A stretch of DNA of 64,000 bases from Chromatiales bacterium (GTDB lineage Bacteria > Pseudomonadota > Gammaproteobacteria > Thiohalomonadales > Thiohalomonadaceae): positions 1 through 64,000 of the forward strand of contig QKFD01000024.1 of NCBI GenBank assembly GCA_003251535.1, given 5' to 3'. Positions 55,592-64,000 of this stretch are shown in pieces. Position 1 is the stretch's first letter. The number at the start of each line of letters is the position of its first letter. Under the pieces are notes generated by a model. It was not told where the DNA came from. It ran no database searches and worked only from the letters and a program-made list of their open reading frames with translations. A program made the translations under genes and the position numbers.

Positions 55592-56074
55592 ATGAGTGAA
55601 CTGACCCATTTTAATGAAGCGGGCGAGGCCCATATGGTGGATGTCGGCGACAAGGCCGTCACCCACCGCCGTGCCGTTGCCGAGGGGGAGATCCAGCTAG
55701 AGGCGACCACCCTTGCCCTGATCGAGGCAGGTGGCCACCGCAAGGGGGATGTGCTCGGTGTCGCCCGTATCGCCGGCATCATGGCCGCCAAGCGCACGGC
55801 CGATCTCATCCCCCTCTGTCACCCCCTCGCCCTCTCCCGCGTCCAGCTTGATCTCCTGCCTCGCAGCGAGCCGCCGGCCATCATCTGTCGCGCCGTGGTT
55901 GAGACCAGCGGCCAGACCGGGGTGGAGATGGAGGCACTCACCGCCGTCCAGATCGCCCTGCTGACGGTCTATGACATGTGCAAAGCGGTGGACCGGGGGA
56001 TGACCATCACCCAAGTGCGGCTGTTGGAGAAGGCGGGGGGACGCTCGGGGCACTGGCAGCGGGAGGGGTCATAA
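55592..56074 (+). CDS. moaC: Cyclic pyranopterin monophosphate synthase MoaC
   Basis: 160 residues. Diagnostic motifs are [32 protein letters not shown] and [29 protein letters not shown]. It makes cPMP together with MoaA, which is not in the window. ATG at 55592; short divergent spacer to moaD. Confidence 0.96.
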   Translation: MSELTHFNEAGEAHMVDVGDKAVTHRRAVAEGEIQLEATTLALIEAGGHRKGDVLGVARIAGIMAAKRTADLIPLCHPLALSRVQLDLLPRSEPPAIICRAVVETSGQTGVEMEALTAVQIALLTVYDMCKAVDRGMTITQVRLLEKAGGRSGHWQREGS

Positions 56075-56130
56075 CGCCACCGGCCCCCTTAACCCGGGGC
56101 CGGCGGGTTCACCAGCCGTGGCTCAGTGAC

Positions 56131-56949
56131 TCAGCGCGCATAGGTGAAGGTGAGCCGGGCCGAGTGGCGGACATTACCCACGAATTGGCTCTCGAACTCC
56201 TCCGCGGTCAGCGGTTGGCTGGGGAGGGGATCGATGGGCTCGGTGAGCGCGAATAGGGTCAAGCGGTAGGTGTGGGCGCCACCCCCCTCTGGGGGGCAAG
56301 GACCACCATAATCCGCCGTGCCGAAGTCATTGGGGCCCTGCTGTGCCTCGGCCGGCAGCGCGGCGATGGTGGGTAGCGAGTGCGCGCTTGCGGGGAGGTT
56401 ATAGAGGTTCCAGTGGACCCAGGTCATCCCGGTTGCTGGGTCATCGAGTACCACGGCATAGGCGGTGGTCCCGTTCGGCGCCCCATTCCAATACAGCGGT
56501 GGCGGCAGGTCCTCTCCTTCACAGGTGTAGTTGCTGGGGATCGGGGTGCCACTGCTCAGCACGGTGGAGACCACAGAGAAATCGGCACAGCCCTGGCAGA
56601 TGGGGGTCACGCTGGCGGCCTGAAATAACAGGTTGCCGTTGCTATCGACGGTCATGGTGGCCTGATAGCGATCATAGCCATACTCCACCACCGGTAGCGT
56701 AACCAGCGCGTTGGCGGTGTCGTACTGCACCAGCCCGGATGAGTCAGTGGGGGCCGCAACCGGGCCGGCCGTATTGAGTTGGAAGAGCAGCTGGTCGGCA
56801 TCGATGAGGTCGAGACTGGCCCCATAGAGCGCACCATCCACTGCTGCTGTAGGAACCGCCAATTCTGCGCCGGTAAACAGGACCGGATCAGCATAGAGCG
56901 GTGCGGAGAGGGTGGCCCCCAGGGCCACCAGGAACCAGCGCTTGACCAT
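56131..56949 (-). CDS. Exported PEBP/YbhB-family protein with extra N-terminal domain
   Basis: 272 residues with a signal peptide (MVKRWFLVALGATLSAPLYA). Residues about 130-272 match the phosphatidylethanolamine-binding protein family: YTCEGEDLPPPLYWNG, VLDDPATGMTWVHWNLYNLPA, NDFGTADYGGPCPPEGGGAHTYRLTLFAL. The first 110 mature residues are an extra domain of unknown kind, ending with ICQGCADF. PEBP proteins bind small anionic ligands, and some act as inhibitors. GAGGGAG precedes the ATG. No operon partner. Confidence 0.88.
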   Translation of the reverse strand: MVKRWFLVALGATLSAPLYADPVLFTGAELAVPTAAVDGALYGASLDLIDADQLLFQLNTAGPVAAPTDSSGLVQYDTANALVTLPVVEYGYDRYQATMTVDSNGNLLFQAASVTPICQGCADFSVVSTVLSSGTPIPSNYTCEGEDLPPPLYWNGAPNGTTAYAVVLDDPATGMTWVHWNLYNLPASAHSLPTIAALPAEAQQGPNDFGTADYGGPCPPEGGGAHTYRLTLFALTEPIDPLPSQPLTAEEFESQFVGNVRHSARLTFTYAR

Positions 56950-57269
56950 TGAAACGCTCCCTCAATAGTTATGTCTTTTTAGTTGGTACCGCCCACTGTC
57001 CATCACGGCAAAGGAGCACTACGTCGTAGTTTGGCCAGTGGCAGACAAGATCCTGCCACATTAATTCACCATTCCGCCACGTCTAATCGGTAGTGACGGA
57101 TAGGCGGCAAATAGAGCCTCGCCGCCATGGCTCGGCCACCTGACCTGGGATAACCCACCGCAACTCCCCCTCTGCACCCTTCCTTACTCCCCGCGAAGAC
57201 GGCATCCTTAGCGTCGTGCTCGCATGGGCTCGCCGGATGGGCCGGCGGCGGCGGGCAGACGAGAGCACT
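56950..57269. other. Divergent non-coding region
   Basis: 320 bp between the PEBP and RDD genes. ACTACG-T-CGTAGT (57018-57030) and TGGCAG/CTGCCA (57039-57058) are neighbouring dyads, perhaps operator or RNA stems. No clear promoter or gene was recognised. Confidence 0.35.
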
Positions 57270-58007
57270 ATGGAGACCGCGCAAGATAATCGGATCATGC
57301 TGCGCACTGCGGCAGGCGTTGAGGTGGGCGTCACTATTGCTGGCCTTGGGGGGCGCTCGTTTGCCTTTCTCATCGACTGGCATATCCGCCTCCTACTCGC
57401 CCTCACCTGGCTACTAGCGGCCGGCATCATCCTGGGGGGAGGGGAGCTGAGGGGAGAGTGGATGGAGAGTGATGAACTCGGTCTCGGCTTCTACCTCGCC
57501 GTCCTCCCGCCCCTCCTCATCTACCTCTTCTACCACCCGGTCCTGGAGATCGCCATGCAGGGGCGCACCCCTGGCAAGCGGATGGCCGGGATCCGTATCG
57601 TCGATCGCTCTGGCCACACCCCAACCGTAGGCGCTTTGCTGCTGCGCAACGTGCTACGACTGGTTGACTCACTACCGGCCTACTACCTGCTCGGCATCGG
57701 CGTGGTACTGGCCAGCCGGGATACTGTCCGTATCGGTGATATGGCCGCCGGTACCGTGCTGGTGTACGAGGAGCGCCCCAAGCTGGATGTCCTGGCACAG
57801 CACAATCCGCGGCTCCACCCGTTATGGCAGGAGATGTTGGCGGACCTCCTGGAGCGTTGGCGCACGCTGGATCCTAATGTGCGCACCGAACTGGCCGAGC
57901 GGCTCCTGGCAGGGGCCGGCCGCGAGATACCACAAGGGAAAGGCAAGGAGAATAGCGATCTCCGCTTGCGGGTGGCGCTGTCACAGCTGCTCAATGGTGA
58001 GCACTGA
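57270..58007 (+). CDS. RDD-family membrane protein
   Basis: 245 residues. GGRSFAFLIDWHIRLLLALTWLLAAG is the first RDD helix region, YHPVLEIAMQGRTPGKRMAGIRIVD the conserved core, and RIGDMAAGTVLV closes the domain. About three membrane helices; the C-terminal 80 residues are soluble. The ATG is at 57270. Its stop overlaps the start of the SpoIIM-like gene by one base (TGATG), so the pair is one unit. Confidence 0.88.
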   Translation: METAQDNRIMLRTAAGVEVGVTIAGLGGRSFAFLIDWHIRLLLALTWLLAAGIILGGGELRGEWMESDELGLGFYLAVLPPLLIYLFYHPVLEIAMQGRTPGKRMAGIRIVDRSGHTPTVGALLLRNVLRLVDSLPAYYLLGIGVVLASRDTVRIGDMAAGTVLVYEERPKLDVLAQHNPRLHPLWQEMLADLLERWRTLDPNVRTELAERLLAGAGREIPQGKGKENSDLRLRVALSQLLNGEH

Positions 58008-59002
58008 TGGTGGGTCAAGGGGAGGAGGCGCTGGGCCACTGGCTAGAGAGTCGTCGAGGCAGCTGGCAGGAGTTTGAGCGGCGGCTCGCCGCCCTGCGTG
58101 GCCCCGCGGGAGACGATGTAGAGACGGTGGTGGAGCTTATGGGCTCCTACCGCGCCCTTGGCCGCGATCTCAGCCTCGCCCGCCGCCTCTGGCCGGAGGG
58201 GCGTATCACCCGCTCCCTTGAGGCGCTCTTCACCCATGCCTACGACACCCTCCACCGCCCCCCCGCAGACGGTTTCCAGGCGCTGGTGGAGCTGTTCCGC
58301 GAGCAGGCGCCGGCCGATGTCCGCGCACTGCGTGGCCCCATCGCCATCAGCAGCCTTATCTTTGTCGTCACCGGCCTGATGGGGTGGTGGTTGATCTGGA
58401 ACTACCCCGAACTGGCCCGCCTGTTTGCCTCGGCCGAGATGATAGAGGAGGTGGAGCAGGGCCGGCTCTGGACCGATGGCCTGCTCAATGTGGTCCCCTC
58501 CTCGCTGCTCTCCATCGGCATCATGGCCAACAACATCACGGTCACCCTCACCGCCTTCGCCTTGGGGGCGCTCTACGGGGTAGGTACGCTCTACATGATC
58601 GGCCTGAATGGCTTGATGTTGGGGGGGATCTTCGCCTTCACCGCCCACCACGGCCTGGCCGGACGGCTATTCGAGTTCGTCGTGGCCCACGGCACGGTGG
58701 AGCTGTCGGTGATCGCCCTCGCCGGGGCGTGTGGTCTCAAACTGGGGGAGGCACTGGCCCGCCCCGGAGATCGTAGCCGCCGCGAGGCGTTCCAGGCGAG
58801 CGCCGCCCAGGCCGGACGGCTGGCCGTCGTGGGGGCCGTATTCCTCGTAGGCTGCGGTGTCATCGAGGGTTTTGTCTCCCCCGATGAGCGCTTTCCACTG
58901 GCGATACGGGTCACCATTGGCACCGCCTACTGGCTGGTATTTGCCGCCGTGCTTGGTGGCGGCCTCTCCAGGCATCGACGCTGGTCAGGCAAAACGCTAT
59001 AG
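58007..59002 (+). CDS. SpoIIM-family (stage II sporulation protein M-like) membrane protein
   Basis: 331 residues. A soluble N-terminal domain (about 1-105) with VELMGSYRALGRDLSLARRLWPEG leads to several helices; the motif ASAEMIEEVE...NNITVTLTAFALGALYGVGTLYMIGLNGLMLGGIFAFTAHHGLAGRLFEFVVAHGTVEL is typical of SpoIIM-type proteins in non-sporulating bacteria. In many gammaproteobacteria such genes sit with RDD, MoxR and DUF58 genes; here only RDD is present. Function unknown, probably envelope-related. Confidence 0.88.
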   Translation: MVGQGEEALGHWLESRRGSWQEFERRLAALRGPAGDDVETVVELMGSYRALGRDLSLARRLWPEGRITRSLEALFTHAYDTLHRPPADGFQALVELFREQAPADVRALRGPIAISSLIFVVTGLMGWWLIWNYPELARLFASAEMIEEVEQGRLWTDGLLNVVPSSLLSIGIMANNITVTLTAFALGALYGVGTLYMIGLNGLMLGGIFAFTAHHGLAGRLFEFVVAHGTVELSVIALAGACGLKLGEALARPGDRSRREAFQASAAQAGRLAVVGAVFLVGCGVIEGFVSPDERFPLAIRVTIGTAYWLVFAAVLGGGLSRHRRWSGKTL

Positions 59003-59302
59003 CATCCCCCCCGTGCTGCCAGTGGAAGGCGGCTATCTCCTCTCACCCACCGGCCAAGCCGCACCGTTCTAGAGCAGTCTCGCCCTATTTTTGGCTCCCA
59101 ACGTGGTGAGATATCTAGGTTGAGTCTATTTTGTGGCGGGCACACTCCGTCTCCAGAGGGACCGAGGCCCACTGCGGATCACATAACCCTACTTGACATA
59201 GGATATTCTTAGATCAATTCTAAATCCGCTGTACACCACAACTCGGTCCCGCTGTTACCGGACCTCAGACGACCCAATGACTACCACGCTTCGGGGGTAC
59301 CC
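59003..59302 (+). promoter_or_regulatory. Leader of the cytochrome c peroxidase gene
   Basis: 300 bp. TTGACA at 59193-59198 is a perfect -35, but the best -10 candidates at normal spacing are weak (AATTCT, ATTCTA). TTAGA-N5-TCTAA (59209-59223) overlaps the expected -10 and may be an operator. The region from 59190 is AT-rich. Promoter identity is probable, its regulator unknown. Confidence 0.4.
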
Positions 59303-60298
59303 ATGAAGATCAACACGCACGTCTCCAGTGCGGTTATTGCTGTCGCCATCCTCACCGCGGGCCAAGCGATGGCAGCTGAGCCTATCGAACCTATTCGGCC
59401 AGTCCAGACCGTCAACTTGGCCCAGGTAGAGCTAGGCAAGAAGCTCTACTTCGATCCCCGCCTCTCCAAGTCCGGCTTTATCTCTTGCAACTCCTGCCAC
59501 AACCTCAGCATGGGCGGGACCGATAACCTCACCACCTCCATCGGTCACAACTGGCAGCGCGGCCCCATCAATGCGCCGACGGTACTCAACTCCAGCATGA
59601 ACGTGGCCCAGTTCTGGGATGGCCGCGCCGCCGATCTCAAGGCCCAGGCCGGTGGCCCCATTGCCAACCCGAAAGAGATGGCCTTCAACCACACCCTGGC
59701 CATCGATGTGCTGGAGTCCATCCCGGGCTACGTGCATGATTTCAAGCTGGTATTCGGGAGCGACAAGATCGATATCGACATGGTGACCACCGCCATCGCC
59801 GAGTTCGAAAAGACCCTGGTGACCCCCAACTCCCGCTTTGACCAGTGGCTGCTAGGCGATGCCAACGCCCTGACCGCCGATGAACAGGCCGGCTACAAGC
59901 TCTTCAAAGAGAGTGGTTGCGTGGGTTGCCACAACGGCGCTGCCGTGGGCGGTAACTCGTTCCAGAAGATGGGCGTGATAGAGCCCTACCAGACCAGCAA
60001 CCCCGCTGAGGGGGTGTTTGGGGTGACCGGCAAAGATGCCGACCGCTTCCGCTTTAAGGTGCCCACCCTGCGCAATGTGGCCCTCACCTACCCCTACTTC
60101 CATGACGGTGGAGCAGCCACCCTCAGCGAGGCGGTAGAGACCATGGGGCGGTTGCAGCTAGGAAAGACCTTCACCCCGGAACAGAACGCCCTGATTGTGG
60201 CCTTCCTCAAATCTCTAACCGGCGACCAGCCCAACTTCCAACTGCCGCAGCTCCCCCCCTCTACCGAACAGACCCCGCGCCCCCAGCCGTTTGATTGA
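59303..60298 (+). CDS. Dihaem cytochrome c peroxidase (CcpA/MauG family)
   Basis: 331 residues with a signal peptide ending AMA. The two haem c sites are CNSCH (62-66) and CVGCH (206-210). ELGKKLYFDPRLSKSGFISCNSCHNL, GRAADLKAQAGGPIANPKEM and FRFKVPTLRNVALTYPYFHDG are family landmarks. It reduces hydrogen peroxide in the periplasm with electrons from c-type cytochromes. The ATG has GGGGGTACC before it. The gene is alone with a GC-rich hairpin after it. Confidence 0.93.
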   Translation: MKINTHVSSAVIAVAILTAGQAMAAEPIEPIRPVQTVNLAQVELGKKLYFDPRLSKSGFISCNSCHNLSMGGTDNLTTSIGHNWQRGPINAPTVLNSSMNVAQFWDGRAADLKAQAGGPIANPKEMAFNHTLAIDVLESIPGYVHDFKLVFGSDKIDIDMVTTAIAEFEKTLVTPNSRFDQWLLGDANALTADEQAGYKLFKESGCVGCHNGAAVGGNSFQKMGVIEPYQTSNPAEGVFGVTGKDADRFRFKVPTLRNVALTYPYFHDGGAATLSEAVETMGRLQLGKTFTPEQNALIVAFLKSLTGDQPNFQLPQLPPSTEQTPRPQPFD

Positions 60299-60309
60299 TG
60301 CGGCCACCC

Positions 60310-60336
60310 GGCGGCACCCCTCCTGGGGGTGCCGCC
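60310..60336 (+). terminator. Strong GC hairpin after the peroxidase gene
   Basis: GGCGGCACCCC pairs with GGGGTGCCGCC around a five-base loop, 12 bp after the stop. No T-run follows, so it is a 3'-end hairpin or weak terminator rather than a canonical one. Confidence 0.6.
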
Positions 60337-60460
60337 CCGCCAGCGGACAAACGGTATGGGGTAGCGCTATACGCCTTGCCTCGAAACGGGTGAGAATGGT
60401 GGTCCATGGGCATACCCCAGGGCCACCACACTCCCCCAGCCCCAGCCGGTGAACGCGACC

Positions 60461-61696
60461 ATGACCCCCTCTCTCGCCTTTCCCCGTTACGGCGATAAGC
60501 AGAACTCCCCACAGTTTGACGAGTACCTTCAGCTCATCTTGGAGGAGCGGGATAGCTGTGGACTCACCGAGGCCATCCGCCAGATCGACGCCCTGATGGT
60601 GACGGTAGAGCCGGGCCACTCCCGCGCCTATGTGGGAGAGCTCTGCCTGATGACCCCTTACCACTATCTGGTTACCCTGGAGTCGGAAGAGCACCTGACC
60701 CACATCCTGCGCATCGACATGAACGCGCCGGATATCCTGGTGCGCGAGGTCAAGAGCCCCAACACCCGCGGCATCTTCCGCAGCCTCAACGAGGTCTACC
60801 CCATTGGCGCCCACAAACCCAACTCGCGCTACATGGGTGAGGTGTTCCGGGTCACGGATGCCCACAGCGTCATCGAACTACAGAAGGGGCGCGATATGCG
60901 CTTCTTCAACCAGGAGCAGGTGCGGAAATTGGAGCTGCCGGGCAATATGGCGGTCCTCAAACCGAGCCCCTACACCCATAACATCGTTGCCTATTGGGAG
61001 CGACCAGAGGCGGAGATCCGCATCTACGCCCTCGGTTGGAGCGCCATTCGAGAAGACATGCAGGCCGCCTATCTGGAGGCCAAAGAGGTCCGTGAGCGGC
61101 TAGGGCTGGATCGGCTACTGCTACCCATCGATCACCTGGCCACCCGCATCTACAGCCAGAACCGGGAGGCGGCGATCCTCGAATACCTCACCCTCACCAG
61201 CTACTACTACTGGGGCTCTTACGACATTGTGAGCGAGAACTCCTCGACCAATGTCACCAAGAGCGTCCACTACAGCAATGAGCTGGAGTGTCCGGCCAAG
61301 GTGTTCACCGCAGCCAACCACCCCTACTTTGTCAGCCACCTGGTAAAGCGGGTCTCCCCCACTGAGCAGTTTGTGCGCAACTTTGGGCCACGCCTGCACC
61401 ACCTAGCGGTGGCGGTTGCTGACGGCGAGGTGGATGGGGTGCCCAACATCGATTATGTGGTCAACAGCCTGCGCAACTGCGGCCGCCACTTCCTGCTGGA
61501 TGTCATTGGCTCCAAGGAGGAGGGGTTGAAGCAGATATTCTCTAGCGCCTCGGAGTACTCCAGCCTCATCATCGAGTACGTCCAGCGCTTTGGCGACTTC
61601 CAGGGCTTCTTCACTAAATCCAACGTGGCGGATCTGACCCACGCCGCTGGGGTGGATGAGAGTCTGCGGGCACTGGAGGCGGAGTCACGGGAGTGA
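60461..61696 (+). CDS. VOC-superfamily protein related to 4-hydroxyphenylpyruvate dioxygenase
   Basis: 411 residues. The C-terminal half looks like the HPPD catalytic domain: PIDHLATRI, LHHLAVAV and IIEYVQRFGDFQGFFTKSNVADL suggest a 2-His-1-Glu iron site (about H225, H314, E372). GLKQIFSSAS also recalls HPPD. The N-terminal half is less clear. It is probably a metal-dependent oxygenase or a binding protein, with tyrosine breakdown unproven since no partner genes (HmgA, FahA) are near. ATG 60461 chosen; GTG 60449 is possible. Confidence 0.6.
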   Translation: MTPSLAFPRYGDKQNSPQFDEYLQLILEERDSCGLTEAIRQIDALMVTVEPGHSRAYVGELCLMTPYHYLVTLESEEHLTHILRIDMNAPDILVREVKSPNTRGIFRSLNEVYPIGAHKPNSRYMGEVFRVTDAHSVIELQKGRDMRFFNQEQVRKLELPGNMAVLKPSPYTHNIVAYWERPEAEIRIYALGWSAIREDMQAAYLEAKEVRERLGLDRLLLPIDHLATRIYSQNREAAILEYLTLTSYYYWGSYDIVSENSSTNVTKSVHYSNELECPAKVFTAANHPYFVSHLVKRVSPTEQFVRNFGPRLHHLAVAVADGEVDGVPNIDYVVNSLRNCGRHFLLDVIGSKEEGLKQIFSSASEYSSLIIEYVQRFGDFQGFFTKSNVADLTHAAGVDESLRALEAESRE

Positions 61697-61982
61697 GCCC
61701 GGCTGGCTTGTGATCGGATGGGGTGGAGCATCGCTGGAGCCCCCCCAACAAGGCCCAAACGGATCGAACGGTAGCGAATAGACGCAATATTGTCGGTGAT
61801 CAGCGCCCTGTGACGGTCTTAGCACACTGGAAATCAGGGGCGGTGCTAGACCTTAGCCACAAAAATATTACCGGATACCAATTTTCAGGAGTGTCCGGTG
61901 AGGCACTGAGTGATTTAATCTAAGCCGGCAGTAAGCCCACCGTGTTAGGTTTTAATCGCCCCTGAGAGAAGGGAACCCAAAG

Positions 61983-63854
61983 ATGGAGACAACCGAGGCC
62001 ACCGCGGATATGGAGGAGGACCGCCTGGAAGCGCTGGTGCGCCGGGCGGAAAGGATCAGCAAAGCCAACCCTCGGGACTATCGACAGCGTGTTGTCGCCC
62101 TAGCGATTCTTGGCCATCTGGTGCTCTACGGCACGGCGGTGGCACTGTTGGCCGTCATCGGCATCTATGTCTTTGCCGCCTATACCAACACCAACTTCCT
62201 TGAGTTGCTGTTCGGCAAGGCCCTCGTTTTCCCTATCGCGGTGCTCATCTTCGTGCTAGGGCGCGCCCTATGGGCCTCAGTGCCCATCCCACAGGGCACG
62301 ATAGTCACCCGTGCCGGCGCCCCTCGACTCTTCGATGAGCTAGACCGCCTCACCCGGGTCCTCAAGACCCCCGCCATTCATGAGGTGCGCCTCAGCGACG
62401 AGTTCAACGCAGCGCTGGTACAGGTACCGCGCCTAGGGCCCCTGGGCTGGCCGCGGCGCACCCTGGTGATTGGCCTCCAGCTCCTTATGGCGCTCACCCC
62501 CACCCAGGCGCGGGCCGTAGTGGCCCACGAACTGGGCCACCTCTCCCGCCGTCACGGCGTTGCCCGCCGCTGGGTCTACCAGGCGCGGGACAACTGGTGT
62601 CGCGTCTGGGAGGCCTACTCGCATGATCATAGTTGGGGTGGCGGCCTGATGCGCCGCTTCTTCGAGTGGTATGCCCCCTATTTTGGCGCCTATAGCTTCG
62701 TTCTGGCCCGCAGCTTCGAGTATGAGGCCGACCGAGTCGCCGCCAAGATCACCTCCCGCGAAGAGACCGGCGCCGCCCTCATTGCCACCTCGGTCAAGGC
62801 CGATGCCGTCAAGGAGGAGTTCTGGCCCCAGCTCCTTGGCCAGGCTGAGCGCCAAGCGCAGCCGGTGACTAATGCCTACCTACTGCTTGCCAAATACCTG
62901 CGTGCCCTACGGCTGGAGCCCCACACCCTAGCCACCCGCCTGCGGGCTGCGGTGGCGCCGAGAACCGCCATCCACGACAGCCATCCCGCGCTGGCCGATC
63001 GCCTCATGGCCCTCAAGGCACGCCCCATCCCTCCCCGACCGATGCGTCGCAGTGCCGCCCAACTCTGGCTGGGCGACCGCTATGAGCAGATCCTGGAAAA
63101 CTTTAGTAACCACTGGGCAGAACAGCACCTCAAAGAGTGGCATGCACGCTTCGACCAGGCACAGTCGGCCCGGGTCCGCCTCAGCCGGTTGGCCCAGCGG
63201 CCACAGGCGGAGTTGACCGATACCGAGCTGTGGATGCAGGCGGTACTCACTGAGCGGGTCCTGCCAGAGAAAGACCCACTCCCCCTCTACCTCGCCTATC
63301 TCAAGCGCCAGCGAGGCGATGCGGCGGCAGAGGTCGCCATCGGTAGGTTGCTACTACAGGTCCGCAAAGATCAGCGGGGGATAGTCTTTGTCCGACGGGC
63401 GGCGGAGCACCCGGAGTACCTCATCGAAGCGGCCACCATCGCAGAGAACTACTACACCCGTCTTGGCAATGAGACCCAGGCGCGTATTTGGCGTCGCCTA
63501 GGTGAGGATCGGCGTGAGTTGGAGTTGGCCTCCAGCCGCGAGCGGGCGACCGTACGTGCCACCGACCCGCTGGAGCCCGCAGACCTCCCTGATGAGTGGC
63601 GCGATCGCCTCCGCCGCCAGTTGAGCACACTCCAGGATGTCACGAATGCCCACGTAGCCCGGAAACGGCTCAATGTCATCCCTGACCCCCCCCTCTATGT
63701 ATTGGCCTGCCAGGTGAAGCACAAACATGCCGAGCTATCGCAGACCATCCGCGAACGGATCACAGTCCCTGGTGATCTCAAGGTGGTGTTGGCCTATGGC
63801 GAAGGGGCCCGCCTGGCGGAGAAGGTGGCGCGGGTGGGTGAGCGGGTAAAATAG
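61983..63854 (+). CDS. M48-family membrane metalloprotease
   Basis: 623 residues. Two membrane helices (about 38-70 and 80-100) are followed by the zinc motif HELGH (182-186; AVVAHELGHLSRRHG) and the third ligand in SFEYEADRVAAK. This is the Ste24/HtpX-like M48 arrangement. The C-terminal 300 residues are soluble and helical, with repeat-like alpha pairs, longer than in HtpX (about 290 residues in total). It may degrade misfolded membrane or envelope proteins. The ATG at 61983 has no strong Shine-Dalgarno site (GGGAACCCAAAG). Confidence 0.88.
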   Translation: METTEATADMEEDRLEALVRRAERISKANPRDYRQRVVALAILGHLVLYGTAVALLAVIGIYVFAAYTNTNFLELLFGKALVFPIAVLIFVLGRALWASVPIPQGTIVTRAGAPRLFDELDRLTRVLKTPAIHEVRLSDEFNAALVQVPRLGPLGWPRRTLVIGLQLLMALTPTQARAVVAHELGHLSRRHGVARRWVYQARDNWCRVWEAYSHDHSWGGGLMRRFFEWYAPYFGAYSFVLARSFEYEADRVAAKITSREETGAALIATSVKADAVKEEFWPQLLGQAERQAQPVTNAYLLLAKYLRALRLEPHTLATRLRAAVAPRTAIHDSHPALADRLMALKARPIPPRPMRRSAAQLWLGDRYEQILENFSNHWAEQHLKEWHARFDQAQSARVRLSRLAQRPQAELTDTELWMQAVLTERVLPEKDPLPLYLAYLKRQRGDAAAEVAIGRLLLQVRKDQRGIVFVRRAAEHPEYLIEAATIAENYYTRLGNETQARIWRRLGEDRRELELASSRERATVRATDPLEPADLPDEWRDRLRRQLSTLQDVTNAHVARKRLNVIPDPPLYVLACQVKHKHAELSQTIRERITVPGDLKVVLAYGEGARLAEKVARVGERVK

Positions 63855-64000
63855 CGTTAGTTTTAGGCTGGGGTGGGTACAAACGGTGCCCGCCCCTCTC
63901 CACCGCCATACACGGAGTCACCCGCCCCCAACATCCCATTACGGGCGTTGGGGATCTGGCGTCCGCCAACCCTCCTATGTCAGCGCTGGACCCCGCACGC
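63855..64000. other. Window end, non-coding
   Basis: 146 bp after the M48 gene with no gene or strong hairpin recognised; the window stops here. Confidence 0.4.

Overview
The window looks like a piece of the chromosome of a GC-rich, sulfur-oxidising, probably autotrophic gammaproteobacterium. The reasons are the block rplU-rpmA-obgE with divergent ispB, followed by proB and rpsT (TTG start); a qmoAB-hdrCB electron-transfer operon of the type used with dissimilatory APS reductase; two copies of a CbbQ/NorQ-type AAA+ ATPase plus VWA-protein pair, one of them the RuBisCO-activase type CbbQO; and type IV pilus and flagellar (FlgP/FlgT) genes. No rRNA, phage, IS element or CRISPR array was seen. 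Neither RuBisCO nor APS reductase genes lie inside the window.

Layout. 1-813: an exported cysteine-hydrolase-like protein behind a perfect 40-bp palindrome. 1263-4438: cbbQ-cbbO on the minus strand. 4560-12639: a minus-strand run of a very large membrane protein and four minor pilins (PilV-like, PilX, PilW, FimT), with pilE divergent and a second FimT further on (to 13834). 14005-20100: housekeeping genes (thiO, a Fur-family regulator, rpsT, proB, obgE, rpmA, rplU, ispB, tRNA-Pro). 20260-21887: flgP-flgT. 21846-35344: a dense cluster of four radical SAM enzymes (three with B12-binding-type N-termini, one SPASM-like), three methyltransferases, two glycosyltransferases, a GNAT protein and a polysaccharide deacetylase; this is the best candidate for an undescribed biosynthetic system. 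35805-44488: a small MreB-like protein, an HD-GYP response regulator, a hybrid kinase, a Kef-type antiporter and a tandem Usp. 44586-49692: qmoA-qmoB-hdrC-hdrB, divergent from a second AAA+/VWA pair (49968-52888). 53054-63854: a phospholipase D family enzyme, a phosphoesterase, moaE/moaD/moaC, a PEBP protein, an RDD-SpoIIM pair, a dihaem cytochrome c peroxidase, an HPPD-like protein and an M48 protease.

How the genes fit together. QmoAB-HdrCB would move electrons between APS reductase and a quinone or other carrier, while CbbQO would keep RuBisCO active, which fits lithoautotrophic sulfur oxidation. MoaC/D/E supply molybdopterin for molybdoenzymes. The minor pilins suggest twitching or adhesion with an unusually large tip-type pseudopilin. 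The radical SAM/glycosyltransferase cluster probably makes a modified glycolipid, surface glycan or small metabolite, but its product cannot be named from sequence alone.

Limits: all assignments come from reading the sequence and from knowledge of protein families; no database search was run. Start codons were chosen by ribosome-binding sites, signal peptides and overlaps, and several alternatives are given. Residue ranges for domains are approximate.
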